From Croceibacterium ferulae (GTDB lineage: Bacteria > Pseudomonadota > Alphaproteobacteria > Sphingomonadales > Sphingomonadaceae): a DNA stretch of 64,000 bases. Positions 1-8,645 of this stretch are shown here, piece by piece (within the stretch, counting starts at the first letter, position 1; each line of letters starts with the position of its first letter). The translations under genes and the position numbers were made by a program. The stretch covers positions 238,350 to 302,349 of the forward strand of contig NZ_QZVQ01000006.1 of the NCBI RefSeq assembly GCF_003660445.1, written 5' to 3'. The notes under the pieces were generated by a model that saw only the letters and a list, made by a program, of their open reading frames with translations, searched no databases and was not told the origin of the DNA.

Positions 1-92
1 TTTCTGCCCATCACTAAGAGCTCGCGAACTCCGCAGAAAACGGCCACTTATGGCTTGCCGCGGAGAATGGCTGCGGTTGAAAACAACAATTT

Positions 93-1823
93 TTAACTTG
101 GCGCTGGTGGTAGCTGCAGTCCATTATAGCGGCATCCGTGCATAGCTGGGTAAGTGTCCGCGATCGGGATCTCGCCGATGTAACGCTGGTCGAGCCCGAG
201 CTTCGCATGGCCAACCACCTCGTGGATGTAGTTCGGGTTTAAGCCATACTCAATCCGCGTCAGGAGCGTCTTGAACGCACCTCTGAACCCGTGGAAGGTG
301 ACCTCTTGACGGGCACCAGAGACTAGAATTGCCCCTAGCTGCTGACGCACGACAGTGCGATTGAACGACCGGATGATCCGTCCGTTTGACCAAGCCGTCG
401 CGTTTGCATCCACCTTACCGGCCGGAGGCTCCCAGTCCGCGAAGAGTCGATCGTGACCGGCGGTTGCCTGTCGCTCGACAAAGTCACCAAACCCATGTTC
501 GAGTAGCACATCGAGGATTGGCACGCGGCGCGTGTAGGAGCCCTTCGTCGTCCGGTAGACGTTATCCCGGATCACGATATGAGGATGCTGGTGATCGAGC
601 CGGATCTCAGCGATGCGAAGGCCGCCAAGCTCTCCCGCCCGACATCCGGTGTGCATTGCTAGAACGGGTGCCCAATAGTGCGCTCCCGATAAGCGGTGAC
701 TCCCAGCTTCATGTATTTTGGACTGGCTCTCGCATCCGGTGAACCAAGGATGCTGGAGAATCAGCGTCAGCTCGTGAACGTCGAAGCCCCGCTTCGCTGG
801 CATCACAGCTGCCGAGACCGGCTTTGTGAATTTGGTCGCGTCTATGTTGGCCGCGGGATTGGGGCCTGGAACCCTATCGGTCTGGATCGCTAGGTTGATT
901 GCAGCACGCAGGAGACCGATCTTCTTCTTCAGCGTTTCTGGCGAGATCGGACGAGCTACACTGTCGCTGGCCTTGCCGCCCACGGTTCGAGCGCCTTCCG
1001 CTCGGCAGAACGCGATAAAATCCTGCCGTGTGAGCTCGTCGAGCGGCATGTCACCGATGATGGCGACGAAGGACGCAAGGGCGCCGTTTGCTTCTCTTAT
1101 GGTGCGCTCCGCCCGCAGTTGGCCGGTGTAGTCTGCCACTACGTCAGACAAACGCGGTGCAGTCGAGGTCCTGATGCGCGGCCTGTTTGGCAGGGCGCGT
1201 CGCTTCCCAGACAGGATGTCGTCGACGTCGTTGTGGCCCGCCAGCAGCCCGTCCCGGACCGCTCTTACAACGAATGCGCGCACTGGTGACCCAGGTGGCG
1301 CATCCAGTCTCTCTTGTCGGATCAAAGCCGCTGCACTGTGTTCGACATCCGGCAGGCGTGGGTCGTCAGAGGCTTTTCGGTCGCGCAGAATGGCGCCCAT
1401 CTCTTGAGCGTCGAAGTCTCGACGTTGCAAAGCGTCCTCAAGCTCCTCGGCGTGGACGCCTCCGAGCTCCGCCAGAGTCATCCTCTGTTCCCAAGGCCGG
1501 ACGATCGTGTCGCGCATGAAAGCGGTTATTTTAGTGAGCACGGCGGGCGTAACGGGGCGCGTCGCATCGTCCTGCTCTTGGGTGATGAGCGGTGCCACCC
1601 CAAGGGCGCTCGCAACCAGCAGCTCGAATCGATTGTGCGCTTCCTCGCTCGACCTCATGGCGACTGCCTGGCTCCTGGTGTCGAGCGATGTTCTGAACAA
1701 CCTCCGACCGCCAAACTGTCGTTGCCACTCATCCGGCCTATCGATGACCGCCTGCGGCACGCGACGCTCGTAATAGTAGACGCCATTGTCTCTACGCCGG
1801 ATATAGCGCACGTGATTCGCCAA
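93..1823 (-). CDS. Tyrosine site-specific recombinase (integrase)
   Basis: This is a phage/island-type tyrosine recombinase that would catalyse integration or excision of a mobile element. The 576-residue protein carries the complete catalytic set: R395 in HTGCRAGEL, H511-x2-R514 in HGFRGAF, H539 in VVGHAKLGL and the nucleophile Y548 in DQRYIG. The N-terminus (RYIRRRDNGVYYYERRVP) resembles the short domain found at the front of many proteobacterial island integrases, followed by a core-binding region at about residues 225-330. The start is TTG, chosen because a strong Shine-Dalgarno AAGGAGGGG lies 4 nt upstream on this strand. Base composition is visibly less GC-rich than that of all genes to the right, a sign of transfer. 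A perfect palindrome lies 26-44 bases upstream. Its element presumably extends beyond the left edge. Confidence 0.92.
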   Translation of the reverse strand: MANHVRYIRRRDNGVYYYERRVPQAVIDRPDEWQRQFGGRRLFRTSLDTRSQAVAMRSSEEAHNRFELLVASALGVAPLITQEQDDATRPVTPAVLTKITAFMRDTIVRPWEQRMTLAELGGVHAEELEDALQRRDFDAQEMGAILRDRKASDDPRLPDVEHSAAALIRQERLDAPPGSPVRAFVVRAVRDGLLAGHNDVDDILSGKRRALPNRPRIRTSTAPRLSDVVADYTGQLRAERTIREANGALASFVAIIGDMPLDELTRQDFIAFCRAEGARTVGGKASDSVARPISPETLKKKIGLLRAAINLAIQTDRVPGPNPAANIDATKFTKPVSAAVMPAKRGFDVHELTLILQHPWFTGCESQSKIHEAGSHRLSGAHYWAPVLAMHTGCRAGELGGLRIAEIRLDHQHPHIVIRDNVYRTTKGSYTRRVPILDVLLEHGFGDFVERQATAGHDRLFADWEPPAGKVDANATAWSNGRIIRSFNRTVVRQQLGAILVSGARQEVTFHGFRGAFKTLLTRIEYGLNPNYIHEVVGHAKLGLDQRYIGEIPIADTYPAMHGCRYNGLQLPPAPS

Positions 1824-1835
1824 CAGTCCCCTCCT

Positions 1836-1867
1836 TGTCTCACAGCAATGTCTCGCACTGCGAGACA
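1836..1867. promoter_or_regulatory. Palindromic operator-like site upstream of the integrase
   Basis: TGTCTCGC (1849-1856) and GCGAGACA (1860-1867) form a perfect 8-base inverted repeat with a 3-base centre. A further half site, TGTCTCAC (1836-1843), lies exactly 13 bases to the left and overlaps the integrase ribosome-binding site. The placement suits a repressor operator or an arm/core site for the recombinase itself; the sequence cannot decide between them. Confidence 0.5.
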
Positions 1868-1904
1868 GAAAGCAGCCACATCTCGGTAGCTTACCGTATT
1901 TTTC

Positions 1905-1918
1905 CCGTCAAATGACGG
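1905..1918. promoter_or_regulatory. Short palindrome CCGTCA-AA-TGACGG between integrase and helicase
   Basis: CCGTCA and TGACGG are inverted around two A residues, directly after a run of five T. The site lies where composition changes from the AT-richer integrase side to the GC-rich chromosome. It could be an operator for either flanking gene or part of an attachment site. It is too short to be judged from sequence alone. Confidence 0.3.
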
Positions 1919-1973
1919 CGGTGACGAACCCAGCAGGGCTCACCATTCCGGATATGGAGGGCGCGTGGCAGCC

Positions 1974-3398
1974 ATGACGCCCACCGACGAACAGCAAGCC
2001 ATTCTGGACCGGGCGCCCACCGGCACGATCAAGGTGCTGGCCGGCGCCGGCTGCGGCAAGACATCGACTCTGGTGCGCTATGCGGAGCGATGGCCGGGCA
2101 AGGGGCTGTATCTCGCCTTCAACAGCGCCATTGCGCGCGAAGCCGGGGCGAAGTTCCCCCGCAACATCGAGGCACGCACCGCCCATTCCTTCGCCTTTCG
2201 CCAATTGGGTCTGGGCGGGCGCAGGCCGGAGCTGGCGAACCGATACCTGGACAAGCACCTGGACGCGTTCGACCCGCTGATCCGCGCCGTGCCGGGCGTG
2301 CCGCCGGCCAAGCTGCGCGGCCTGATCCTGGGCACCATCGAGCGGTTCCTGATCGACGAGGGCACCCGGATCAAACACCGGCATTGCGAACTGACGGACA
2401 AGGCGCAGAACCGCGCCGTGCGCGAGATTGCGGGGGCGATCGCGCTGAAATTGCTGAATTTTGCCAGGCACGACCTGCCGATCACCCACGACACCTATCT
2501 GAAACGGTTCGAGATGAAGCACCGGATCGAAGGCTTCGACTACCTGCTGCTGGACGAAGCGCAGGACCTGAACCCGGTGCTGATCTCCATCGCCCGCAAG
2601 GCCGGCATCCCGACGATCGTGGTCGGCGATCCGTACCAGTCGATCTACCGCTTCCGCGGCGCGGTGGATGCGATGAATGCCTTCGAGGCGGACGAGCTGA
2701 CACTGACGCAGAGTTGGCGCTTCGGGCAGGAGATCGCGCAGGTCGCCAACCGCATCCTGCGGCACAGTTCCAGGCCGCCGCGCCACCGGCTGACGGGCAA
2801 TCCGGCGATCACGAGCACCATCACGCGCTATGGCGGCCGGGTGGCGATGCAGCCGGGCACCGCGATCCTGGCGCGCACCAATGCGCGCCTGTTCCAGAGC
2901 CTCGCCTCCATCGACCGGCCGTTCCATCTGGTGGGCGGCATTCGTGACCTGCACCGGCAGCTGACATCGGCGCATGCGCTGTCGCAAGGGCAGCGCTTCA
3001 AGGTCACGGACGAGTCGATCGGCCGGTTCGGCAGCTGGCGGAACCTGGAATATGCCGCCGACCACGGCGATGGGGAAATGCGCCGGGTGCGCGACATCGT
3101 CGACCAGCATGGCCACCGATTGCCCGGCCTGCTCGACCGACTGGACGGGCTGCATCGCGATGCCGAGAGCGACGCCCAGATCGTCGTCTCCACCGCGCAC
3201 AAGGCCAAGGGCCGCGAATGGGACAATGTGATCGTGCTGGACGATTTCGACCCGCCGGCGGATCTTGCGGCCCGGCGGCGGGGCGATGCGAAGAAGACGG
3301 TCGATACCGACCAGCAGATCAACCTGCTCTATGTCGCCTGTACCCGTGCGCGGCGGCGCCTGTACCTGGCGCCACCGCTGCATGATGCGCTGGCCTGA
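1974..3398 (+). CDS. UvrD/Rep-like superfamily 1 DNA helicase
   Basis: This is a probable ATP-dependent 3'-5' DNA helicase of the UvrD/Rep superfamily, acting in DNA repair or recombination. From the ATG start the 474 residues show motif I (AGAGCGKTS, Lys at about 29), motif II (LLLDEAQDLNP), motif III (GDPYQSIYRFRG), the late motif VSTAHKAKGREW and motif VI (LLYVACTRARRRLYL). It is shorter than UvrD (about 720 residues) because the 1B/2B subdomains are reduced. Two starts are possible: GTG at 1965, 3 nt after GGAGGG, or ATG at 1974, 12 nt after it. ATG is preferred but not proven. It stands alone, 4 bp from the end of a convergent gene. GC content is typical of the chromosome. Confidence 0.85.
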   Translation: MTPTDEQQAILDRAPTGTIKVLAGAGCGKTSTLVRYAERWPGKGLYLAFNSAIAREAGAKFPRNIEARTAHSFAFRQLGLGGRRPELANRYLDKHLDAFDPLIRAVPGVPPAKLRGLILGTIERFLIDEGTRIKHRHCELTDKAQNRAVREIAGAIALKLLNFARHDLPITHDTYLKRFEMKHRIEGFDYLLLDEAQDLNPVLISIARKAGIPTIVVGDPYQSIYRFRGAVDAMNAFEADELTLTQSWRFGQEIAQVANRILRHSSRPPRHRLTGNPAITSTITRYGGRVAMQPGTAILARTNARLFQSLASIDRPFHLVGGIRDLHRQLTSAHALSQGQRFKVTDESIGRFGSWRNLEYAADHGDGEMRRVRDIVDQHGHRLPGLLDRLDGLHRDAESDAQIVVSTAHKAKGREWDNVIVLDDFDPPADLAARRRGDAKKTVDTDQQINLLYVACTRARRRLYLAPPLHDALA

Positions 3399-3401
3399 GG
3401 C

Positions 3402-4691
3402 TTACTTCCGCCAATCCTCATAGGCGTCCAGCGCGCGCTGCGGCTGCGTGACCCACCAGCTATAGCCGTTGCGGCGCCCTTCGGAGATGTTGTTAACATC
3501 ATCGTGAATGGTGCGGTCCTTGTCGCCGAAGATCGGCTGGCCCGTCACGATGTCGTAATTGCGTGACCACAGCGGCCCGGCGCCTTCGCGCGGGAACAGC
3601 TTGCGCCCTTCATTGCCCACGCGCTCCCACGCATAGCCCCGCACCGCGGCGGATTTCAGCCAGGCGATACCTCCTTCGATCGCCGCGCGGATCTCCGGGG
3701 TGGGGTCGGGCCGGCTCATCAGGAATTCCAGGATGTCCGTCGTTTCGCCACTCGCGATGGAGCGCGGCTCGTAATTGCGGGCGGAGATCGGCTCCAGCGT
3801 CAGCGGATCGACCTGCTGCGGCCAGCCCAGCAGTGCGCCATCACGGCGCACCTGCGCCGCCAGAATCAGGTCGATCCCCTTCTGAACGGCGATGCCAGCC
3901 TGCTGGCGCAGGCGCTGCGGCACGAAGTCATACTGGTCCTGCTGCGCCACTTCGCCCAGCAGCGACGCCGCCTTGGCGACCGCATTGTCGTTGAAGGTGA
4001 TGCCGTCGTGGAAGCCGCCTTCCAGCGGCCAGTTCTGCGGCCAGCCCCCATTGGGATATTGCGCCGCCAGCAAATATTCGACCCCGCGCACGAAGCTGGC
4101 GCGATAGACGTCGCCGTCTGCCCGCGGCAGCGCGGCGGCGACGTGCTGGAGGAAGCGCATTTCCGTGGTGGTGGCATCATTGTCGAGCGAGCCGACAAAG
4201 GTCCAGAAGCGGTCCGTCGGCGCATCGAAATTGGCCGGATCCTGCGCCATCGTCTCCGCATCATTGGCGTAGCGCTGCCCGGGCAGGCGCGGCGGGCCGG
4301 TGCGGTCCTGGTTCTTGCTCCACCCGCCGGCAGGGGTCTGGAAGCTGACGATCGTGTCGGCGATGGCCCGCGCCTCGGCCGAGCGGTACCAGCGCGCAGG
4401 CTGGTCCAGCGGCATGGTCTTGCTGCCGCCGCCTGCGGCCACCGGCGGGGGCGGCGGGGTCTGGCCCGGGGCCAGCTCGGCAGGGAGCGACTGCCGGTCG
4501 ATCTCCATCTGCAGGCGCGATCGCAGCAGATAGGCGCGCCAGACGGCCTGCTGGTCATCGGGCAGGGTGCTGATCCGCGCTTCCGTCAGCGGCAGGGCCG
4601 GCTGGTTGATGGCGATGACCTCCGCATGCGCCACCCCGCCCGTCAGGGCGGAGGCGGCGAGGCAAAGGGCGATCAAGGGGCTTTTCTTCAA
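3402..4691 (-). CDS. pelA: Secreted pectate lyase, PL10 family (PelA-type)
   Basis: This enzyme would cleave polygalacturonate by calcium-dependent beta-elimination outside the cytoplasm. The 429-residue form has a clear Sec signal peptide (MKKSPLIALCLAA... to VAHA, about residues 1-23). PL10 hallmarks follow in order: TPAGGWSKNQDRTG, DNDATTTEMRFLQHVA, YPNGGWPQNWPLEGG, then GITFNDNAVA and the C-terminal block SRNYDIVTGQPIFGDKD. The start is inferred as TTG at 4691, because GGAGAG lies 5 nt before it and the signal peptide then begins with MKK. An in-frame GTG at 4703 would add four residues but has no ribosome site. It diverges from the neighbouring glycosidase across a 189-bp region that holds both operator types of the locus. 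Confidence 0.9.
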   Translation of the reverse strand: MKKSPLIALCLAASALTGGVAHAEVIAINQPALPLTEARISTLPDDQQAVWRAYLLRSRLQMEIDRQSLPAELAPGQTPPPPPVAAGGGSKTMPLDQPARWYRSAEARAIADTIVSFQTPAGGWSKNQDRTGPPRLPGQRYANDAETMAQDPANFDAPTDRFWTFVGSLDNDATTTEMRFLQHVAAALPRADGDVYRASFVRGVEYLLAAQYPNGGWPQNWPLEGGFHDGITFNDNAVAKAASLLGEVAQQDQYDFVPQRLRQQAGIAVQKGIDLILAAQVRRDGALLGWPQQVDPLTLEPISARNYEPRSIASGETTDILEFLMSRPDPTPEIRAAIEGGIAWLKSAAVRGYAWERVGNEGRKLFPREGAGPLWSRNYDIVTGQPIFGDKDRTIHDDVNNISEGRRNGYSWWVTQPQRALDAYEDWRK

Positions 4692-4776
4692 GGCTCTCTC
4701 CACATGGCAGTCCGGCGAGCGAGCGGTTCCCCCGCTACTTGTCTGATCGGATCCGGATGGTTCGGACCCGAAACAA

Positions 4777-4790
4777 GACCACCGGTGTCA
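4777..4790. promoter_or_regulatory. LacI-like palindrome (core CACCGGTG), pectate lyase/glycosidase promoter region
   Basis: The sequence GACCACCGGTGTCA contains the perfect 8-base palindrome CACCGGTG, and its right arm reads GGTGTCA. The 12-mer CCACCGGTGTCA is repeated exactly ahead of the TonB receptor gene. LacI-family operators typically have this centre-CG palindromic form. No LacI gene lies in the window, so the assignment is inference. Confidence 0.4.
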
Positions 4791-4803
4791 ATCAGGGTCT
4801 TAC

Positions 4804-4814
4804 ATGTCATATAA
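4804..4814. promoter_or_regulatory. GntR/FCD operator copy 1 (ATGTCATATAA)
   Basis: One of five related 11-mers matching the inverted repeat TTGT-CAT-ACAA, which fits the TNGTNNNACNA pattern known for FadR-subfamily GntR repressors. It lies between the divergent pectate lyase and glycosidase genes and could control both. Confidence 0.55.
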
Positions 4815-4880
4815 CTTGATGCAATAGTGCGTGCTGTATTCAGGATGCGGCAAGCGACCGTGCACGAACAAGGGAACAGG

Positions 4881-7157
4881 ATGCCGGCAAGACAAGCGAT
4901 CTCCCGTCCGCTGTGGCGCAGTATGGTGAAGCTGACGGTGTGGGCCGCGCTGGTGTTGGCCGTGCCCGCCGATGCGCAGCCGATCGACCGGCAGGCGCTG
5001 GTCCAGCGGCATGATGTGACCCTGACGGAGGTCGATCCGCACGCGCCGGTGATGCTGGGCAATGGCGAGCTGGGTTTCACCGCCGACATCACCGGGCTGC
5101 AGACCTTTCCGGAGCTTTATTCGGAGATCGCCCCCCTGTTGACCATGGCGCAATGGGGCTGGCACAGCTTTCCCGAAGGCGCGGCAGAGGAAGCCGCCGG
5201 GCTGGTGCAGGTGCCCGTGCCGGGCCGGGGCGAGCAGCCCTACGCCTGGATGCGCAGCTGGGCCGATGCGGAAAGCAATCCGGCGCTGAACTGGCTGCGC
5301 GCCAATCCCCACCGGATCGCTCTGGGTCGCATTGCCATGGTGGTGGACGGTGCCGCGCCGGACTTCGCGCAGGTCAGCGGCACGCACCAGCATCTGGACC
5401 TGTGGACCGGCACGCTGACCAGCCGCTTCGCCTACGCCGGGCAGCCGGTGACGGTGGTAACCCGCGTGCTGCCCGGCCGCGATGCGATCGCGGTGGAGGT
5501 GACGTCCCCGCTGGTGCAGGCCGGGCGTCTGGCCCTGTCCGTGCGCTATCCGGGCGTCGACCCGCAGATCAATCCCGATCCGGCCAGCTGGAATGGTGGC
5601 GGCACGACAGAAATCGTGGCGCAGACGCCACGGCGCGTGCACCTGCGGCGCGACATCGACGCCACGCGCTACTGGTCCGTCGTGGAGAGCGACGGTATGC
5701 TGACGATGGCTGGCGATGCAGGCGTGCTGGCCACCGGCGAGGGCGCAGCGCTGCATCTGCAGGTCGGCTTTGACCGGACGGCCGAGGCACGCCCCCTGCC
5801 GCCATTCGCGCAAGGCGCCGAAGCGGTCGCCGGGCATTGGCGCAGCTTCTGGACGGAAGGCGGTGCGGTGGACTTCACCGGCAGCACCGATCCACGCGCC
5901 GCGGAGCTGGAGCGGCGAGTGGTGCTGTCGCAATATCTGTCCGCCATCAACGGCGCCGGCACGCTGCCGCCGCAGGAAGAGGGGCTGTTCTCCAACAGCT
6001 GGTTCGGCAAGTTCCACCTGGAGATGCACCCGTGGCACGCCGCGTGGCAGGCGCTGTGGGGCCATCCCGACCTGCTGGAGCGCAGCCTGCCCTGGTATGT
6101 GGCGCATCTGCCCAACGCGCGGGAGGAAGCCGCGCGGCACGGGGTAGAGGGTGCCTGGTGGCCCAAGATGGTCGGCCCGGAAGGACGCAACAGCCCCAGC
6201 CTGGTGTCTCCCTTCCTCATGTGGCAGCAGCCGCACCCGATCCTGCTGGCCGAACTGGTGCGCCGCGCGCGGTCCGGTTCCGGCGAGGAGGCGGGGGTGC
6301 TGCAACATTATGGCGAGCTGGTGGAGGCGAGTGCTAACCTGCTGGCATCCTGGCCGCTGGAGCAGAACGGACGGCTGAACCTCGGGCCGCCGCTGATCCC
6401 CGCGCAGGAGAACTATGACCCGCTGACCACAGTCAACCCGACCTTCGAGCTGGCCTATTTCCGCTGGGCACTGAACGTGGCGCAGCAATGGCGGGAACGG
6501 CAGGGGCTGGCGCCCAAGCCGGCCTGGGCCGATGCGTTGCGCAAGCTGGCCCCGCTGCCGATGGCTGACGGGCGCTATCTGCCCGCGGAGAGCGAGCCCG
6601 ATTTCTGGGAAGTCGCCGCCTCGGCAGCGTGCAGCGGCGCGGCCGATGCTGCCCAATGCAAGAACCGCGATCACCCGTCCTTCCTGATGGCCTATGGCTT
6701 CATTCCGGGCGAGGAAGTCGACCCGCAGGCGATGGGGCGCACCCTGTCGGCCGTCAGCGAACATTGGGATCTGCGCCAGACCTGGGGCTGGGACTTCCCG
6801 ATGCTGGCCATGGCCGCCGCCCGGCTCGGCCGGCCGGGGGAGGCGATCGACTGGCTGTTCGCGGACCGCAAGAACAACCAGTGGGGCGTGACCGGCATGA
6901 CGCCGCGTGTGCATCTGGATGCCCATGCGGAAGACCTCGTGCCCGTCTCCGGCGGCGCCGGCGGCGTGGCGATGGCGGAGAACCCGGACGGCGCGGGCTA
7001 CCGCCGGGCGGCGGAAACCTATTTTCCGTCCAACGGCGCGCTGCTGTGGGCGGTCGGGATGATGGCAGCCGGATGGGACGGGTCGGAGGGGCGCGCCCCC
7101 GGCTTTCCCGAGGAGGGCTGGAACGTGCGGGTCGAAGGCATCGCCCCTGCACCATGA
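4881..7157 (+). CDS. Unassigned exported glycosidase-like protein of the pectin locus
   Basis: I do not recognise a characterised family for this 758-residue protein. The N-terminus (MPARQAISRPLWRSMVK..., hydrophobic LTVWAALVLAVPADAQ) is a signal peptide ending near residue 33. The N-terminal half (PVMLGNGELGFTADITGLQT) looks like the beta-sandwich of GH65/GH95-type enzymes. The C-terminal half is helical and repeats aromatic motifs such as SNSWFGKFHLEMHPWHAAW, RQTWGWDFPMLAMAAARLG and YFPSNGALLWAVGMMAAGW, as expected of an (alpha/alpha)6 barrel. The start at 4881 is chosen because AGGGAACAGG precedes it; GTG 4827 and ATG 4845 are in frame upstream. It ends 11 bp before the PL22 start, so it is probably in one operon with it. 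The likely substrate is a pectin-derived oligosaccharide; this is inferred from context only. Confidence 0.75.
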   Translation: MPARQAISRPLWRSMVKLTVWAALVLAVPADAQPIDRQALVQRHDVTLTEVDPHAPVMLGNGELGFTADITGLQTFPELYSEIAPLLTMAQWGWHSFPEGAAEEAAGLVQVPVPGRGEQPYAWMRSWADAESNPALNWLRANPHRIALGRIAMVVDGAAPDFAQVSGTHQHLDLWTGTLTSRFAYAGQPVTVVTRVLPGRDAIAVEVTSPLVQAGRLALSVRYPGVDPQINPDPASWNGGGTTEIVAQTPRRVHLRRDIDATRYWSVVESDGMLTMAGDAGVLATGEGAALHLQVGFDRTAEARPLPPFAQGAEAVAGHWRSFWTEGGAVDFTGSTDPRAAELERRVVLSQYLSAINGAGTLPPQEEGLFSNSWFGKFHLEMHPWHAAWQALWGHPDLLERSLPWYVAHLPNAREEAARHGVEGAWWPKMVGPEGRNSPSLVSPFLMWQQPHPILLAELVRRARSGSGEEAGVLQHYGELVEASANLLASWPLEQNGRLNLGPPLIPAQENYDPLTTVNPTFELAYFRWALNVAQQWRERQGLAPKPAWADALRKLAPLPMADGRYLPAESEPDFWEVAASAACSGAADAAQCKNRDHPSFLMAYGFIPGEEVDPQAMGRTLSAVSEHWDLRQTWGWDFPMLAMAAARLGRPGEAIDWLFADRKNNQWGVTGMTPRVHLDAHAEDLVPVSGGAGGVAMAENPDGAGYRRAAETYFPSNGALLWAVGMMAAGWDGSEGRAPGFPEEGWNVRVEGIAPAP

Positions 7158-7168
7158 TGGAGAGTGAC

Positions 7169-8542
7169 ATGATTGACGGGCAGACACGCCGCGGCCTGCT
7201 GAAGGGCATCGCGGCTGGGACGGTGGCCGCCAGTGCCCTGCGGGCAAGCGCGGCAATGGCGCAGGCAGACGCATCCGCGCCGGCGTCGGTTTCCACCGGC
7301 CCGGCTCCGCGCGAATGGACCGACGCTACGACCGGCTACCGCGTCCGGCGGCTGAGCCCGGACGGAGGTGGCGGCAAGCTGTATTTCTACAAGAACAGCT
7401 TCACGCCCGCAGGCGACCTGATGGTGATGAGCACCCCGGACGGGATCTCCACGGTCAACCCCGCCACGGGTGCGCTGCGGGTGCTGGTGGCCGACCCGCA
7501 TGCCGACCTCATGTTCACCGCCCGCAGCAATCGCGACGTCTATTACAGCGTCAGCGATCCCGGCGAGGCGCAGCCGATGGATCGCCCGCGCACGATCTAC
7601 GCCATCTCTGCCGACGGCGGGGACGCGCGGCGGATCGGGCGGATCGACAACGGCCAGCTCAATGCTGCCAACGCGGACGACACGCTGCTGCTGGGCTTTG
7701 TCGCCTATGGCTCGCAGCCGCTGCAGCCCGGCGTGACCGATCCGCGCAACCGCCGGTTCGATCAGGCCGAATATGCGGCGGTGGGGCCGGACGGCAAGCC
7801 GCTCAACTTCGCGCGGGCCAAGGGCGTGCGCATGCTGGAACGCTGGGCTGCGCGCTATCCGATGGAGATCTTCACGCTCGATATCCGGACCGGCGAGCGG
7901 CGGGTGCTGCACAGCACGAATGAATGGATCGGCCACACGCAGTTCTCCCCGACCGATCCGCAGCGGATCATCTTCTGCCATGAAGGGCCGTGGCACCGGG
8001 TCGACCGGATGTGGACGATGAAGACCGACGGCACCGACCTGCGACGTACGCACGAGCGGACCATGAATTTCGAGATCTTCGGCCATGAATGGTTCGGGCC
8101 TGACGGGAAGGAGATCTTCTACGACCTGCAGACCCCGCGCGGGCAGGTGTTCTGGGTCGCCTCCGTCAATCTGGAGACGGGGCAGCGCATCTGGCGCCGG
8201 GTCGAACGCAACGATTGGGGCGTGCATTTCAACCAGTCGCCGGATGGCACCCTGTTCGCCAGCGATGGTGGCGACGCCGACATGGTCGCCCATGCGCCGG
8301 ACGGCAAATGGCTGGCGCTGCTGCAGCCCGAGACGGTGCCCGATGCCGATCCGGAAAGCGACAAGGCGGAACTGATCACGGCACAGATCATGCGGCCTAC
8401 CCGCCTGGTGGACATGCGCGCCCATGATTATCGGCTGGAGCCGAACCTCACCTTCACGCCGGACGGCAAGTCCATCGTGTTCTGTTCGAACATGCACGGG
8501 CTCAACCACATCTATGTGGTCGACCTCGACAGCAAGGGCTGA
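7169..8542 (+). CDS. ogl: Oligogalacturonate lyase, PL22 family, Tat-exported
   Basis: This enzyme would split di- and oligogalacturonides to unsaturated monomer, feeding the 5-keto-4-deoxyuronate pathway. The 457-residue protein has the family's seven-bladed propeller signature: GGGKLYFYKNSFTP near the N-terminus, then FCHEGPWHRVDRMW, FGHEWFGPDGKEIFYD and GVHFNQSPDG, which supply the metal-binding and catalytic histidines. The start at 7169 lies 5 nt after GGAGAG and gives a twin-arginine leader (TRRGLLKGIAAGTVAASAL). Classical Ogl is cytoplasmic, so the Tat leader suggests a periplasmic enzyme. It is followed by a 177-bp gap with two copies of the GntR-type operator and then the TonB receptor. 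Confidence 0.92.
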   Translation: MIDGQTRRGLLKGIAAGTVAASALRASAAMAQADASAPASVSTGPAPREWTDATTGYRVRRLSPDGGGGKLYFYKNSFTPAGDLMVMSTPDGISTVNPATGALRVLVADPHADLMFTARSNRDVYYSVSDPGEAQPMDRPRTIYAISADGGDARRIGRIDNGQLNAANADDTLLLGFVAYGSQPLQPGVTDPRNRRFDQAEYAAVGPDGKPLNFARAKGVRMLERWAARYPMEIFTLDIRTGERRVLHSTNEWIGHTQFSPTDPQRIIFCHEGPWHRVDRMWTMKTDGTDLRRTHERTMNFEIFGHEWFGPDGKEIFYDLQTPRGQVFWVASVNLETGQRIWRRVERNDWGVHFNQSPDGTLFASDGGDADMVAHAPDGKWLALLQPETVPDADPESDKAELITAQIMRPTRLVDMRAHDYRLEPNLTFTPDGKSIVFCSNMHGLNHIYVVDLDSKG

Positions 8543-8553
8543 CTCGCCGCGAC

Positions 8554-8564
8554 ATGTCATACAG
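8554..8564. promoter_or_regulatory. GntR/FCD operator copy 2 (ATGTCATACAG)
   Basis: This second member of the repeated 11-mer lies 12 bp after the oligogalacturonate lyase stop codon, about 98 bp ahead of copy 3. Two sites at one promoter region would allow cooperative binding or looping in front of the TonB receptor operon. Confidence 0.5.
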
Positions 8565-8645
8565 GCGGGCGCGGTTGGCTGATGACCTGCCCGCCACGTG
8601 CGACAAACCGTGGCGAAGCTGCGCGACAATCCGGTCAGCTCGGCT

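Noticed and set aside
1908..3383. 491-residue minus-strand open frame opposite the helicase
   Set aside because: It is Arg/Gln/His-rich with no recognisable motif and is the antisense shadow of a gene with complete helicase motifs.
4800..7274. 824-residue minus-strand open frame opposite the glycosidase-like gene
   Set aside because: High-GC shadow frame with biased composition; the opposite strand has a signal peptide, ribosome site and operon context.
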